Assembly (NCBI RefSeq): GCF_004332155.1
Contig: NZ_SJDV01000001.1
Span: 186,001-250,000 of the forward strand
From: Gramella sp. KN1008
GTDB lineage: Bacteria > Bacteroidota > Bacteroidia > Flavobacteriales > Flavobacteriaceae
DNA: 64,000 nucleotides
Reading direction: 5' to 3'
Shown here: piece after piece, positions 34,121-43,511 of the stretch
Layout: each line of letters begins with the position of its first letter
How positions within the stretch are numbered: position 1 is the stretch's first letter
The notes under the pieces: model-generated
Databases searched by the model: none
What the model was told of the DNA's origin: nothing
The model's input: only the letters and a program-made list of their open reading frames with translations
Translations under genes and position numbers: made by a program

Positions 34121-36178
34121 ATGTTAGTAAAATCACGATTCCTTTTACTTAAATTTTCCCTTTTCTATCTGATAGGCCTTTTAAATGTCTATTCCCAGGA
34201 CCAATCTGCGAAGATAAAAGTTGGTGTCTATGAGAATCCTCCTAAAATATTCAGCAATGAAAAAGGTGAGCCGGAAGGAATCTTTATAGACCTTATTGAT
34301 CATATAGCTAATAAGGAAAATATTGAAGTCGAGTATGTTCACAATACCTGGGCTCAGTTACTGGATTCCCTGGAACAAGGAAAAATTGACCTGTTGCCGG
34401 ATGTTGCCTATTCCGCCAGAAGGGATTCCTTAATTAGGTTTAATTCCGTTCCCGTTATTGAGTCCTGGCTGGAATTATACTCGATACCGGCCGGAGATAT
34501 CAGGTCTGTACGTGATCTGAACGATAAAAGGATAGGGGTGTTAAAAGGTTCTGTCCAGGAATATTATTTAAAAAATGAGTTAAGAAAAGATTTTTCTATA
34601 GACTATAGCGTGGTTACCTATGCTGATTATCCATCAAGTATTGAAGCTCTTATTAAAGAAGAGATCGATGCCGTGCTGGCCGATCGTTTTTTTCATTTTT
34701 CCAACTCCAATGATGAGGAGATAGTTTCTACGGGAGTGGTTTTACGGCCTACGAACCTATACCTGGCATTTTCGGAAAATATGGATACAAATGTTGTGAA
34801 TGTTTTTGATAAGAATCTTTCAGCTTTAAGAAATGATTCAGGTTCTGAATATTATATGATTCTCCAGACATGGCTTAATCGCGATTTAGGCAATCCTCTG
34901 GCAGGATATTTAAAATGGATCATAATTGGTTTCCTGGTAGTTTTTATTATAATTTTTGTGTTTAATATAATGCTGCGCCGCCAGGTGAAGCTCAAAACAA
35001 AACAGCTATATCGGAGAAACAGGGAACTTACTCTGGCCAAGGAAAAGGCTGAGGAGAGTGAAAGACTGAAGACGGCATTCCTGCAAAATATGTCACACGA
35101 AATAAGAACTCCCATGAATGGGATACTTGGTTTCATGAAACTGATAGATAAAGATGACCTGGACAGAGAAACCCGTAAGGAATATGTTAGTATAGTGAGA
35201 AAAAGTGGTAGGAGGCTGTTAACCACTATTAATAATCTCGTGGAATTTTCCAAGATCCGCTCGCAATTGGTTAGAACCAGTCTCGGAATAGTAAATGTCG
35301 AAGAAATTATGGAATATCACCAGCAATTTTTTCAAACGCTTGCTATAGAAAAGGATATAAAAATCGGGATAGAAAAACAGGTAAAAGGACAGGAAGCTAT
35401 AATTGAAACCGACCGTAATATGCTGGATGGGATCCTTACCAACCTTATTAATAATGCGGTTAAGTTTACTTTTAAGGGTGGGGTTTTCTTTGGGAATTAT
35501 ATAGAGAATGAAAATCTCGTTTTTTATGTAAAAGATTCAGGGACAGGAATTCCGGAAGAGCGGCTGGAATCCATCTTCAATCCTTTCGTACAGGGAAACC
35601 AGGAAATAAGCAGGCCGTATGAAGGCTCAGGGCTTGGACTGGCAATTGTGAAGGAGTATGTGGATCTCCTGGGAGGGAAATTGTGGGTTGATACGGAAAT
35701 AGGAAAAGGGAGTACTTTTTTCTTTTCCATCCCTTATAATCTGGTGTCCTCTGAAAAGAAAAAGGAAAAAACTCTTCCAAAAATAAAATTTGAACACAAA
35801 CGTATTCTGGTAGCTGAAGATGACAATATCAGTTATATTCTACTTGCCAAGATCCTGAATAAACTTGGTCTTGAAGCTGTGAGGGCCAGGAATGGAGAGG
35901 AGGCTATTGAGATCGCTAAAAATGATGACAGGATAAGTCTCATTCTTATGGATGTGAAAATGCCTGTAAAAAGTGGGATTGAAGCGGTAAGGGAGATAAG
36001 AAGTTTTAATAAAGATATTCCTATTGTAGCCCAGACCGCTTTTGCTCATAACGGTTTAAAGGAAACTGTATTTAGTGAAGGTTTTAATGAATATATCAAT
36101 AAGCCCATAGACGAATGCAAACTCGCTGAAATCCTGAAGAAATTCCTGCCAGTGGGGCTTAATCAAAATTCAGTATAG
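34121..36178 (+). CDS. Hybrid sensor histidine kinase with solute-binding sensor domain
   Basis: A 685-residue protein. After a signal anchor, residues about 28-250 form a periplasmic SBP_bac_3 domain (KIKVGVYENPPKIF, GIFIDLIDHIANKE, RDLNDKRIGVLKGS, EIDAVLADRF). One membrane segment lies near 262-288. A HisKA domain has the H-box MSHEIRTPMNG with His326. The HATPase domain shows NLINNAVKFT, DSGTGIPEE and GSGLGLAIV. A C-terminal receiver domain carries the phospho-acceptor Asp near 611 in LILMDVKMP. It probably senses an amino acid or similar ligand and passes the signal on by phosphorelay. No partner regulator is adjacent. Confidence 0.9.
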   Translation: MLVKSRFLLLKFSLFYLIGLLNVYSQDQSAKIKVGVYENPPKIFSNEKGEPEGIFIDLIDHIANKENIEVEYVHNTWAQLLDSLEQGKIDLLPDVAYSARRDSLIRFNSVPVIESWLELYSIPAGDIRSVRDLNDKRIGVLKGSVQEYYLKNELRKDFSIDYSVVTYADYPSSIEALIKEEIDAVLADRFFHFSNSNDEEIVSTGVVLRPTNLYLAFSENMDTNVVNVFDKNLSALRNDSGSEYYMILQTWLNRDLGNPLAGYLKWIIIGFLVVFIIIFVFNIMLRRQVKLKTKQLYRRNRELTLAKEKAEESERLKTAFLQNMSHEIRTPMNGILGFMKLIDKDDLDRETRKEYVSIVRKSGRRLLTTINNLVEFSKIRSQLVRTSLGIVNVEEIMEYHQQFFQTLAIEKDIKIGIEKQVKGQEAIIETDRNMLDGILTNLINNAVKFTFKGGVFFGNYIENENLVFYVKDSGTGIPEERLESIFNPFVQGNQEISRPYEGSGLGLAIVKEYVDLLGGKLWVDTEIGKGSTFFFSIPYNLVSSEKKKEKTLPKIKFEHKRILVAEDDNISYILLAKILNKLGLEAVRARNGEEAIEIAKNDDRISLILMDVKMPVKSGIEAVREIRSFNKDIPIVAQTAFAHNGLKETVFSEGFNEYINKPIDECKLAEILKKFLPVGLNQNSV

Positions 36179-36194
36179 GCCGGGCCGTATCAGT

Positions 36195-36962
36195 TTAGAT
36201 CCCTGGTCGTACTTCAAATACGATGGGCAGGGTATAAGTAACATTCACAGGTCTGTTCCTTTGATGTCCCGGAGTCATATGAGGAATTAGACTAACCACC
36301 CTTATGGCTTCTTCTTCAAGTGCCTTATGGGGTCCCCGAACTTTTATATTGGTTACATAGCCCTTATGGTCTATAGTGAAAACCACTATAACTCGGTTGA
36401 TACCCTCTAGTCCAAGTTCAGCACCCAGGTTGGAATTGAATTCTTCTTTAACAAGTTTCTCTATCATGGCCGACATGCATTTCTTCTTGCTTGCGTTATC
36501 TGCTTCATTCTCGCAACCGGGATATACGGGTACATCAGCGATAAGTATAAATGGAACTTCTTCTATTTTTTCTTCCATCTTTTCTTCTACTATGGCTTCG
36601 ACCTTTATTACTTTTTCCATAGGATCGTCCAGGCTGGTCTCTGTAGATTCTATGTGGGTTTCCTCTACATCCAGTTGGTCATCTATTACCTCTATTACTT
36701 CCGGGATTGGCGGAGGTGGTGGGGGTGGGACGGTTTGGGGTTTCATTTCGGTCACGGGAGGTGGCTCATCCACGATCATATTGAGCTTTAGTTTTTCATT
36801 AAGCTGATCTGAACCTTCCTGGAAAGACCATTCGATCCCAAAATAGGTTATCCCCAGGCTTATTATGAGTCCTAACTGAAGGAAAATGAGCCTGAATTTG
36901 TTAAGATCGGCATTCGGGTTCTTTTTAGCTCTCATAATGGCAGATTTAAGGCTAAAACCCAT
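36195..36962 (-). CDS. tonB: TonB energy transducer
   Basis: A 255-residue protein. The N-terminal cytosolic tail is followed by one membrane anchor (about 28-46, LGLIISLGITYFGIEW). A proline-rich periplasmic linker (PPPPPPPIPEVIEV near 80-93) and an acidic spacer lead to the TonB C-terminal domain from about 155 (PVYPGCENE, GINRVIVVFTIDHKGYV, RVVSLIPHMTPGH). It carries the Cys pair typical of Bacteroidota TonB proteins. It transfers proton-motive force to outer-membrane receptors. The C-terminal domain closely resembles that of the M56-TonB fusion encoded at 53540-55060. Confidence 0.85.
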   Translation of the reverse strand: MGFSLKSAIMRAKKNPNADLNKFRLIFLQLGLIISLGITYFGIEWSFQEGSDQLNEKLKLNMIVDEPPPVTEMKPQTVPPPPPPPIPEVIEVIDDQLDVEETHIESTETSLDDPMEKVIKVEAIVEEKMEEKIEEVPFILIADVPVYPGCENEADNASKKKCMSAMIEKLVKEEFNSNLGAELGLEGINRVIVVFTIDHKGYVTNIKVRGPHKALEEEAIRVVSLIPHMTPGHQRNRPVNVTYTLPIVFEVRPGI

Positions 36963-37170
36963 GGTTTCGCTTTGAAGTTAAGAAAGCCTTTCAGGAAAAA
37001 TCATGACGGATGTCATTAAAACTCTGAAAAAACAGATCTATCAGGTAAATTTTGAATTATTTAGAAATATAAAGTTCCGGATTAGGAATGTTTCAAAACC
37101 AATGAAATGTTAAGCGTCTAACGAGAGATAGAATCAAAGAATTTCAATGGAAAATGCGATTTTGGGAAAT

Positions 37171-37200
37171 AAAAAAGTCCCTGATTTTATCAGGGACTTT
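37171..37200 (-). terminator. Rho-independent terminator of tRNA-Leu
   Basis: On the minus strand a 12-bp stem AAAGTCCCTGAT / ATCAGGGACTTT with a short AAA-type loop is followed by T. It sits 3 bases after the tRNA-Leu 3' end. Confidence 0.85.
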
Positions 37201-37203
37201 AAG

Positions 37204-37285
37204 TGCGGGCGAAAGGACTCGAACCTTCACACCTTGCGGCACTAGATCCTAAGTCTAGCGTGTCTACCAATTCCACCACGCCCGC
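37204..37285 (-). tRNA. tRNA-Leu (anticodon UAG)
   Basis: An 82-nt class II tRNA. The acceptor stem is GCGGGCG / CGCCCGC with discriminator A, the D-arm contains GGTAGACAC, the anticodon loop CTTAGGA reads UAG, a variable arm (GTGCCGCAAGGTGTG) is present, and the T-arm is GGTTCGAGTCC. The CCA end is not encoded. It is followed by a terminator. Confidence 0.96.
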
Positions 37286-37598
37286 ATTTTAAGTTTCACA
37301 ACACTTAGGACTCATTGTGATACCTGCTTAATTACTTAAGCGGGTGCAAATATAAATATAGTTTTTAAATATCAAATAGTGTTAGTAAGAAATATTGAAA
37401 AAAATGCGGAAAAAAAATGTTCTTTATCGCCCTGGTATTTTCAGTGTATTGATTTTTAGGTCATTCACAAATGAATGACTTTTTTATAAAATTTTGATTC
37501 ATTCAATATCCATTTGAAATTTCAGGAATGGCTCTTATCTATGCGCATAGAATTCCCATCTTATCTTAGTAACTTTACCCAAACTTGAAATTAAATTC
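37286..37598. other. 313-base gap between tRNA-Leu and the M20 dipeptidase gene
   Basis: AT-rich with no convincing coding frame. It contains one strong orphan hairpin (listed separately) and, nearer the gene, CTTAGTAACTTTACCC, which could be a poor TAnnTTTG-type -7 box. Confidence 0.5.
37460..37486 (+). terminator. Orphan rho-independent terminator
   Basis: A perfect stem GTCATTCA / TGAATGAC with loop CAAA and six T directly after. No plus-strand gene lies upstream within the intergenic region; the nearest feature is the minus-strand tRNA. It could end an unannotated small RNA. Confidence 0.6.
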
Positions 37599-38990
37599 AT
37601 GGATTCAATTAAAGAATATTTAGAAAATAATAAGGAGCGCTTTATAGCAGAGCTCAGGGAATTGCTGAAGATTCCCTCCATCAGCGCTGATTCTTCTTAC
37701 AAATCTGATATGTTAAAGACGGCTGAGGTAGTCAAAGATAGACTGCTTGACGCAGGCTGCGATCTCGCAGAGGTTTGTTCAACTCCCGGTCACCCGGTGG
37801 TGTATGCTGAAAAGATCATTGATAAGAACCTTCCAACCGTTCTGGTCTATGGTCATTATGATGTCCAGCCGCCAGATCCGCTTGATCTTTGGGATTCCCC
37901 GCCATTTGAACCGGTGATCAAAGAAACCAGGATACATCCTGAAGGGGCGATTTTTGCCAGGGGTGCCTGTGATGATAAGGGGCAGATGTACATGCATGTG
38001 AAAGCCCTGGAGTACATGACCAAAAATGACGAACTTCCCTGTAATGTGAAATTCATGATTGAGGGTGAAGAGGAAGTTGGTAGCGAACACCTGGAATGGT
38101 TTATAAAGGAATATAAGGACCGGCTGAAAAATGATGTGATCCTGATCTCGGATACCGGGATGATCGCCAAAGATGTACCTTCTATCACTACCGGGTTACG
38201 CGGACTTTCCTATGTGGAAGTTGAGGTGACCGGCGCGAACAGGGATCTGCATTCAGGTCTATACGGGGGCGCGGTGGCAAATCCGTTGAATGTGTTAAGC
38301 AAAATGATCGCTTCACTTACCGATGAGAATAACCATATCACAATTCCCGGATTTTACGATAAGGTTGAAAACCTTAGCGATGAGGAAAGAAAGAAAATGG
38401 CGGAAGCCCCTTTCGATCTTGAGGAATACAAGGAAAAACTTGATATTGATGATGTGTATGGGGAGAAAGCTTATTCAACCCTTGAAAGAGGTTCAATCAG
38501 GCCTACTCTTGATGTAAATGGAATGTGGGGAGGTTATATTGGCGAAGGAGCCAAAACAGTCTTGCCATCAAAAGCCTATGCGAAGATTTCTATGAGGCTG
38601 GTGCCAGACCAGGACTGGAAAGAGATCACAGAACTCTTTAAAAAACATTTCGAAAGCCTTGCTCCTAAAGGAGTAAGGGTAGAGGTGAAACCGCATCATG
38701 GAGGTTATCCTTATGTGACCCCAATCGATACCATTGGATATCAGGCTGCCAGTAAGGCCTATGAGGAAACATTTGGTAAAACCCCGATCCCTCAGAGGAG
38801 CGGAGGCAGTATCCCGATAGTTTCCCTTTTTGAGAAGGAACTGGAAAGCAAGATCATATTAATGGGCTTTGGTCTGGATACCGATGCCATACATTCTCCT
38901 AACGAGAATTTCGGGGTTTGGAATTACCTGAAGGGGATCGAAACCATTCCATGGTTTTACAAGTATTTTACCGAAATGAGTACAAAATAA
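37599..38990 (+). CDS. M20-family dipeptidase
   Basis: A 463-residue cytosolic protein of the M20A/CNDP-like dipeptidase group. YGHYDVQPPDP near 86-96 holds the first metal His and Asp, RGACDDKGQMYMH near 122-134 holds the bridging Asp, and MIEGEEEVGS near 152-161 holds the catalytic Glu and ligand Glu. TGLRGLSYVEVEVTGANRDLHSGLYGG starts the lid domain. These enzymes hydrolyse dipeptides with two zinc or manganese ions. No signal peptide is present, unlike the M20 protein encoded at 22342. Confidence 0.9.
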   Translation: MDSIKEYLENNKERFIAELRELLKIPSISADSSYKSDMLKTAEVVKDRLLDAGCDLAEVCSTPGHPVVYAEKIIDKNLPTVLVYGHYDVQPPDPLDLWDSPPFEPVIKETRIHPEGAIFARGACDDKGQMYMHVKALEYMTKNDELPCNVKFMIEGEEEVGSEHLEWFIKEYKDRLKNDVILISDTGMIAKDVPSITTGLRGLSYVEVEVTGANRDLHSGLYGGAVANPLNVLSKMIASLTDENNHITIPGFYDKVENLSDEERKKMAEAPFDLEEYKEKLDIDDVYGEKAYSTLERGSIRPTLDVNGMWGGYIGEGAKTVLPSKAYAKISMRLVPDQDWKEITELFKKHFESLAPKGVRVEVKPHHGGYPYVTPIDTIGYQAASKAYEETFGKTPIPQRSGGSIPIVSLFEKELESKIILMGFGLDTDAIHSPNENFGVWNYLKGIETIPWFYKYFTEMSTK

Positions 38991-39097
38991 TCCCTGTAAT
39001 TATTTTAGGAAAATAAGAGGAAACCAAAAGTTTCATTTTAAGTAATTAAGTATAGAACAGAGAGTCGAATTTATTAAGATTTGACTTTCTGTTTTCT

Positions 39098-39105
39098 TAT
39101 TTTTG
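39098..39105 (+). promoter_or_regulatory. -7 box of a flavobacterial promoter
   Basis: TATTTTTG matches TAnnTTTG, 19 bases before the DPP III-like ATG. A TTTG at 39080-39083 lies upstream, but the 14-base spacing is shorter than usual. Confidence 0.5.
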
Positions 39106-39124
39106 AACAACAAATATTAAAACC

Positions 39125-41194
39125 ATGAAGAGAATATTAAGTATGGTCTTGCTGGCCTCGGCAATGACCTTTATTAGCTGTGATAACGATTCGCAGGATG
39201 CGGAACCAAAGGAAGTTACATCTTCCGAAAACTTTGAATACAAAGCAGATGAGTTCGCAGATCTGAAGATACTTCGTTATCAGATCCCGGGCTGGGAAAA
39301 CCTTAGCCTTGAAAAACAGACCCTTGTTTACTATCTAACCCAGGCCGGACTTGCCGGGAGGGATATCATTTGGGATCAGAATTACAAGCATAATCTTGAG
39401 ATACGTCAGGCTCTTGAGAATATTTACGTCAACTATGATGGCGATAAGTCATCAGAAGACTGGGAGGCTTTTGAAACCTATCTTAAAAGGGTTTGGTTTT
39501 CCAACGGGATCCATCATCATTATTCCAACGATAAGCTGAAACCTGAATTCGATAAAGAATATTTCAACAGTCTATTAGAAGCGACCGGTACCGAATTAAG
39601 CGGGGAGCCTTACGAAGTTATCTTTAACGATAAGGATATGAAGAAAGTTAACCTTGATGAAGCCAAAGGTCTTGTTGAAGGTTCTGCTGTGAACTTCTAT
39701 GGAGAAGGAATCACTGCCGATGAAGTGACCAAATTCTATGCGGCCAAAAAATCTCCAAATCCGGAAAAGCCTCTTGCTTTTGGGATCAACACAAAACTGG
39801 TAAAGGAAAATGGCCAGTTAGTTGAAAAGGTGTATAAGAGCGGCGGACTGTATGGAGAAGCGATAGACAGGATCATTTTCTGGCTTGAAAAAGCTAAAGG
39901 GGTGGCAGAGAATGAAAAACAGGCCAACGCGCTTGGTCTACTAATCGAATATTATAAGACCGGGGACCTTCAGACCTGGGATGACTATAATGTTGCCTGG
40001 GTAGAAGCCACCGAGGGAGATATAGATTATATCAACAGCTTCATTGAAGTGTATAACGATCCTATGGGCTATACCGGCTCATATGAAACCATTGTTCAGA
40101 TCAAGGATTTTGATATGTCTGAAAAGATGAGCGTTCTGGAAAAGAACGTACAATGGTTTGAGGATAATGCACCAATCATGGATGAACACAAAAAGGACTC
40201 TGTAGTAGGAGTGACTTATAAGACTGTGATCGTGGCCGGTGAGGCCGGGGATGCTTCTCCAAGCACGCCTATTGGAGTGAACCTGCCCAATTCAAGCTGG
40301 ATTAGAAAGAACCACGGAAGTAAATCGGTTTCTTTAGGCAATATCATCAATGCCTATGAGAATGCAGGCGGGTCTGATAAACTTAAGGAATTTGCTCACG
40401 ATGAGGAAGAGATCGCGCTTTCCAAGGAATATGGAAAGGAAGCTGATAAGCTTCATACAGCTCTTCACGAAGTAGTTGGGCATGCCTCAGGACAGTTGAA
40501 TCCTGGAGTTGGAACTACCAAGGAAACCCTTAAGAGCTATGCTTCTACCCTGGAGGAAGGTCGTGCCGATCTTGTAGGGCTTTATTACTTGATGGATCCA
40601 AAGCTTGAAGAACTTGGTCTTACCGATGATGCTGAAAAGCTAGGGAAAGCAGCTTATAACGATTATATCAGGAACGGGTTGATGACCCAGCTGGTAAGGA
40701 TCGAAGAGGGAGCCGATATTGAAGAGGCTCATATGAGAAACCGCCAGTGGGTTAGTGCATGGGTTTTCGAGAAAGGAAAGGAAGAAGGAGTGATAGAGAA
40801 GGTTCAGAAAGACGGAAAGACCTATTACGATATCAAGGATTACCAGAAGCTGAGAGAACTCTTTGGAGAATTATTGAGAGAAACCCAGAGGATAAAATCT
40901 GAAGGTGACTACGAAGCGGTAAAGAACCTTGTAGAGAATTACGGAGTGAAAGTAGACCAGGAGTTACATAAAGAGGTGCTGGCAAGAAATGAAGCCTTTA
41001 AATCTGCTCCATATAGCGGATTCATCAATCCGGTACTTGTTCCGGAGTCTGATGAGAATGGAGAGATCACTTCTATAAAAGTGACCCAGCCGGAATCATT
41101 TGAAGAGCAGATGCTGGATTATGCCAGAGAATACAGCTATCTAACAAAGAAGGCAGAAGTTAAAGAAAAGATGGAAGCTGCTGAAGTGCAGTAA
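39125..41194 (+). CDS. M49 dipeptidyl-peptidase III-like lipoprotein
   Basis: A 689-residue protein with a lipoprotein signal (MVLLASAMTFISC). The zinc site of family M49 is present as HEVVGHASGQL (His448, Glu449, His453; HExxGH instead of HExxH), with the third ligand in TLEEGRADLVGLYY about 35 residues further on. The length fits the M49 family (650-740). DPP III removes dipeptides from peptide N-termini. Lipid anchoring puts this one outside the cytosol, whereas eukaryotic DPP III is cytosolic. A terminator follows, so the gene is monocistronic. Confidence 0.88.
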   Translation: MKRILSMVLLASAMTFISCDNDSQDAEPKEVTSSENFEYKADEFADLKILRYQIPGWENLSLEKQTLVYYLTQAGLAGRDIIWDQNYKHNLEIRQALENIYVNYDGDKSSEDWEAFETYLKRVWFSNGIHHHYSNDKLKPEFDKEYFNSLLEATGTELSGEPYEVIFNDKDMKKVNLDEAKGLVEGSAVNFYGEGITADEVTKFYAAKKSPNPEKPLAFGINTKLVKENGQLVEKVYKSGGLYGEAIDRIIFWLEKAKGVAENEKQANALGLLIEYYKTGDLQTWDDYNVAWVEATEGDIDYINSFIEVYNDPMGYTGSYETIVQIKDFDMSEKMSVLEKNVQWFEDNAPIMDEHKKDSVVGVTYKTVIVAGEAGDASPSTPIGVNLPNSSWIRKNHGSKSVSLGNIINAYENAGGSDKLKEFAHDEEEIALSKEYGKEADKLHTALHEVVGHASGQLNPGVGTTKETLKSYASTLEEGRADLVGLYYLMDPKLEELGLTDDAEKLGKAAYNDYIRNGLMTQLVRIEEGADIEEAHMRNRQWVSAWVFEKGKEEGVIEKVQKDGKTYYDIKDYQKLRELFGELLRETQRIKSEGDYEAVKNLVENYGVKVDQELHKEVLARNEAFKSAPYSGFINPVLVPESDENGEITSIKVTQPESFEEQMLDYAREYSYLTKKAEVKEKMEAAEVQ

Positions 41195-41215
41195 ATCTTA
41201 TCTTATAAAATCACC

Positions 41216-41243
41216 AAAGCGCGGCAATTTGTCGCGCTTTTTG
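41216..41243 (+). terminator. Rho-independent terminator
   Basis: Stem AAAGCGCG / CGCGCTTT with loop GCAATTTGT, followed by T. It ends the DPP III-like transcript. Confidence 0.8.
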
Positions 41244-41249
41244 TTTGTA

Positions 41250-41522
41250 GTCATTTCGACCGAAGGGAGAAATCTTTTTTTGAAGCAATGGTTATTTGGA
41301 GATTTCTCAGTCGTTTTACTTTTTCGGAATGACCTTAAAATGAGTCACGTCACCCTGAATTTATTTCAGGTCCTTTGGATGGAGAAGCTGAAACGAGTTC
41401 AGCCTGACGAAATTCTATATAAAAGTTACGGTGTTGGTCATGCTCAGGCGAGCCGAAGGAATCTCCTGCAATTCATATCCAGATCTATAGATACTGCTTC
41501 GGTCGTTCCTCACTCCCAGGGA
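41250..41522. repeat. Cluster of three REP-like palindromes
   Basis: Three imperfect palindromes in a row. The first (41250-41333) runs from GTCATTTCGACCGAAGGG to TTTTTCGGAATGAC. The second (41349-41409) runs from GTCACCCTGAATTTATTTCA to CGAGTTCAGCCTGACG. The third (about 41437-41522) runs from GTCATGCTCAGGCGAGCC to CGGTCGTTCCTCACTCC. All belong to the GTCAT...ATGAC palindrome group scattered through flavobacterial intergenic DNA. An open frame on the plus strand across this region is an artefact. Confidence 0.75.
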
Positions 41523-41542
41523 CTATTATTGAATAGCTGCTA

Positions 41543-41764
41543 CTATTTATTAATGAAGGTCTTCAAAAAAAGCCTTTCTACTTTATCTCTCGCCCACGGA
41601 GTCCTTCTCAAGAATTTAAGACTGGATTTAACCGAAGGATTACTTTTAAAACAGTTGATATCGATCATGTCAGCAAGCCCATCCCAGCCATAATAGGCAT
41701 GTAACTTTTCTACAATAGTAGCAAGTTTTACGCCGTGTAAGGGATTGTTTGGTTGTGATTCCAT
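41543..41764 (-). CDS. VF530-family DNA-binding protein (DUF2132)
   Basis: A 73-residue protein matching VF530/DUF2132 end to end: [26 protein letters not shown], then the strongly conserved [22 protein letters not shown]. The family has a small helical DNA-binding-like fold. Its physiological role is unknown. The gene is the last of the minus-strand run and lies next to the REP-like cluster. Confidence 0.88.
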   Translation of the reverse strand: MESQPNNPLHGVKLATIVEKLHAYYGWDGLADMIDINCFKSNPSVKSSLKFLRRTPWARDKVERLFLKTFINK

Positions 41765-41838
41765 ATCTATTTAATAATCTCTCGTTTCGAACAAAGTGAA
41801 GGGATCTCCCCATAGATCGTCAATTCTCAATTGAGAAC

Positions 41839-42414
41839 TCATGCTTTTTTCACGAATTTGGTGAGTATCACGATCTGCTGTCCTTCAACCTTACCTTCAA
41901 TTTGTTCCGGATTATCATGAACTAAAGAAACTCTCCTTACCGCGGTCCCTCTTTTGGCGGTTAGGCTTGATCCTTTAACGTTGAGGTCTTTGATAAGAAC
42001 CACCGTATCACCTGCGTCGATAACAGCACCATTACTGTCTTTGTGGATTATAGTATTTTCTGTGTTCTCCTGAATACCGGCCTTTGCCCAAGCCTTTACT
42101 TCATCTTCCATATACATCATATCGAGAAGGTCCTGGGGCCAGCCTTCAGCTTTCAGCCTGTTTAACATTCTCCAGGCCATTACCTGTACGGCCGGGATCG
42201 TACTCCACATGCTATCGTTAAGACATCTCCAGTGGTTCGAATCCACTTTTTCCGGGTCCTCTATCTGTTCCCTGCAGGTATTGCAGAGTAGGATTCTGTT
42301 TTCCGATCCTTCTTCAGGAGAATGGGGAATTTCATAGACACTAAGATTATCCTTGGTGCTGCATAATTCACAAGTAGAATCACTGCGTTCTCTCAAATTT
42401 TTTTCGATATCCAT
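41839..42414 (-). CDS. PhnA/YjdM-like zinc-ribbon protein
   Basis: A 191-residue protein. A four-Cys zinc ribbon is formed by CELC near 15-18 and CNTC near 45-48. The C-terminal SH3-like PhnA domain has DSNGAVIDAGDTVVLIKDLNVKG near 128-150 and KRGTAVRRVSLV. PhnA-like proteins are widespread, and despite the name a direct role in phosphonate breakdown is not established for them. It lies between the YdjM-like and VF530 genes on the same strand. Confidence 0.87.
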   Translation of the reverse strand: MDIEKNLRERSDSTCELCSTKDNLSVYEIPHSPEEGSENRILLCNTCREQIEDPEKVDSNHWRCLNDSMWSTIPAVQVMAWRMLNRLKAEGWPQDLLDMMYMEDEVKAWAKAGIQENTENTIIHKDSNGAVIDAGDTVVLIKDLNVKGSSLTAKRGTAVRRVSLVHDNPEQIEGKVEGQQIVILTKFVKKA

Positions 42415-42488
42415 TTAAGTTGAGTTTGAGGGTAAAGGTAGGTCTAACTTTAGGTTGAACAGCATTTTATTGAAATTTTGGCCCATAA

Positions 42489-43493
42489 TTAATTGCCCAG
42501 CATTCTTTCCCAGAGTTTTGGAAGCAGCTTTTCGGCATCCTCAAGTTCCTTTTCGGTCTCGGTGGCCACCAGCTCACCATGTTCTTCCGATAATTTATAA
42601 CTAAACACGAAAGGCGCCTCGGGATTTGTCACGTCCATTTTACCGAATCTCAGATCGTTAAAATATAATTCCTGTTCTTCTTTAGATAAAGTATACCAGC
42701 CTTTACTAATCTGGATAAGTCTGTGCAGGTTTTCATTATCCCTCCATTCTCCCGCCAGGGTATAATTCTTTGGTACCCTGTAAAAACTTATTGGTTCGGT
42801 ATCAAAAATGGAATAATCGCCAATCAGAAATGCGTCCCTGGTTTCTATATTGGCAGACCACAGAACTGCATTTAGCGGAGTGGGACGGGTGTCCATTCTC
42901 AGGTAATCAATTTGTTGTTCTTCCAGCGCATTTTCAAACTTCTGGTAGGTATAGAGCTTCAAAGCCGGAGTTATGATGAGTAGATAGATACAACTAACAA
43001 TTATTCCAAGCCGATTATATTTTCTTCGTTTGGGATCATCCTTTTTCTTCCGCATTGCCAGAACAAGAAAAATGACAAACGGGATGGTGTATAAGGGATC
43101 TATCACGAAAATGTTTTTGTAAGCGAGGCGGATGTCAAATGGCCAGAATAGCTGGGTTCCCCAGGTGGTATGTGCATCCAGTAGCGGGTGGGTGAACAGC
43201 CCCCAGAACATTAGCCAGGACCAGTTCTTCCAGGTGATTTCTTTATTGCTTTCTATTTTTGAGATCAGCCAGCCAAATACCGGCGCGAAAAGAACACAAA
43301 AGACGATCGAGTGGGAGAAACCTCTGTGCATTTCGATAGCCGTAATGGTATCAAAAAAGTTACCTACAAAGGTATCCAGGTCGGGAATTGTCCCTGCAAT
43401 AGCTCCGTAAAGCATGGCTTTGTTGCCTGCCTTTTTGCCAAGCACAACTTCACCTACGGCAGCTCCTAATACGATCTGGGATAATGAGTCCAT
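42489..43493 (-). CDS. YdjM-like membrane-bound metal-dependent hydrolase
   Basis: A 334-residue membrane protein of the LexA-binding/YdjM (DUF457) family. The N-terminus is MDSLSQIVLGAAVGEVVLGKKAG. Metal-site motifs are GTIPDLDTF near 32-40, HRGFSHS near 55-61 and HPLLDAHTTWG near 93-103. Four membrane segments are followed by a soluble C-terminal domain of about 150 residues. The frame remains open for 16 codons upstream, but those codons lie in a REP-like remnant, so the ATG at 43493 is chosen. Confidence 0.83.
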   Translation of the reverse strand: MDSLSQIVLGAAVGEVVLGKKAGNKAMLYGAIAGTIPDLDTFVGNFFDTITAIEMHRGFSHSIVFCVLFAPVFGWLISKIESNKEITWKNWSWLMFWGLFTHPLLDAHTTWGTQLFWPFDIRLAYKNIFVIDPLYTIPFVIFLVLAMRKKKDDPKRRKYNRLGIIVSCIYLLIITPALKLYTYQKFENALEEQQIDYLRMDTRPTPLNAVLWSANIETRDAFLIGDYSIFDTEPISFYRVPKNYTLAGEWRDNENLHRLIQISKGWYTLSKEEQELYFNDLRFGKMDVTNPEAPFVFSYKLSEEHGELVATETEKELEDAEKLLPKLWERMLGN

Positions 43494-43511
43494 GAGACAA
43501 AGATAGTTTTC

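Noticed and set aside
41229..41693. Plus-strand open frame of 154 codons after the DPP III-like gene
   Set aside because: It runs through three REP-like palindromes and then antisense to the VF530-family gene; its translation has no protein family features.
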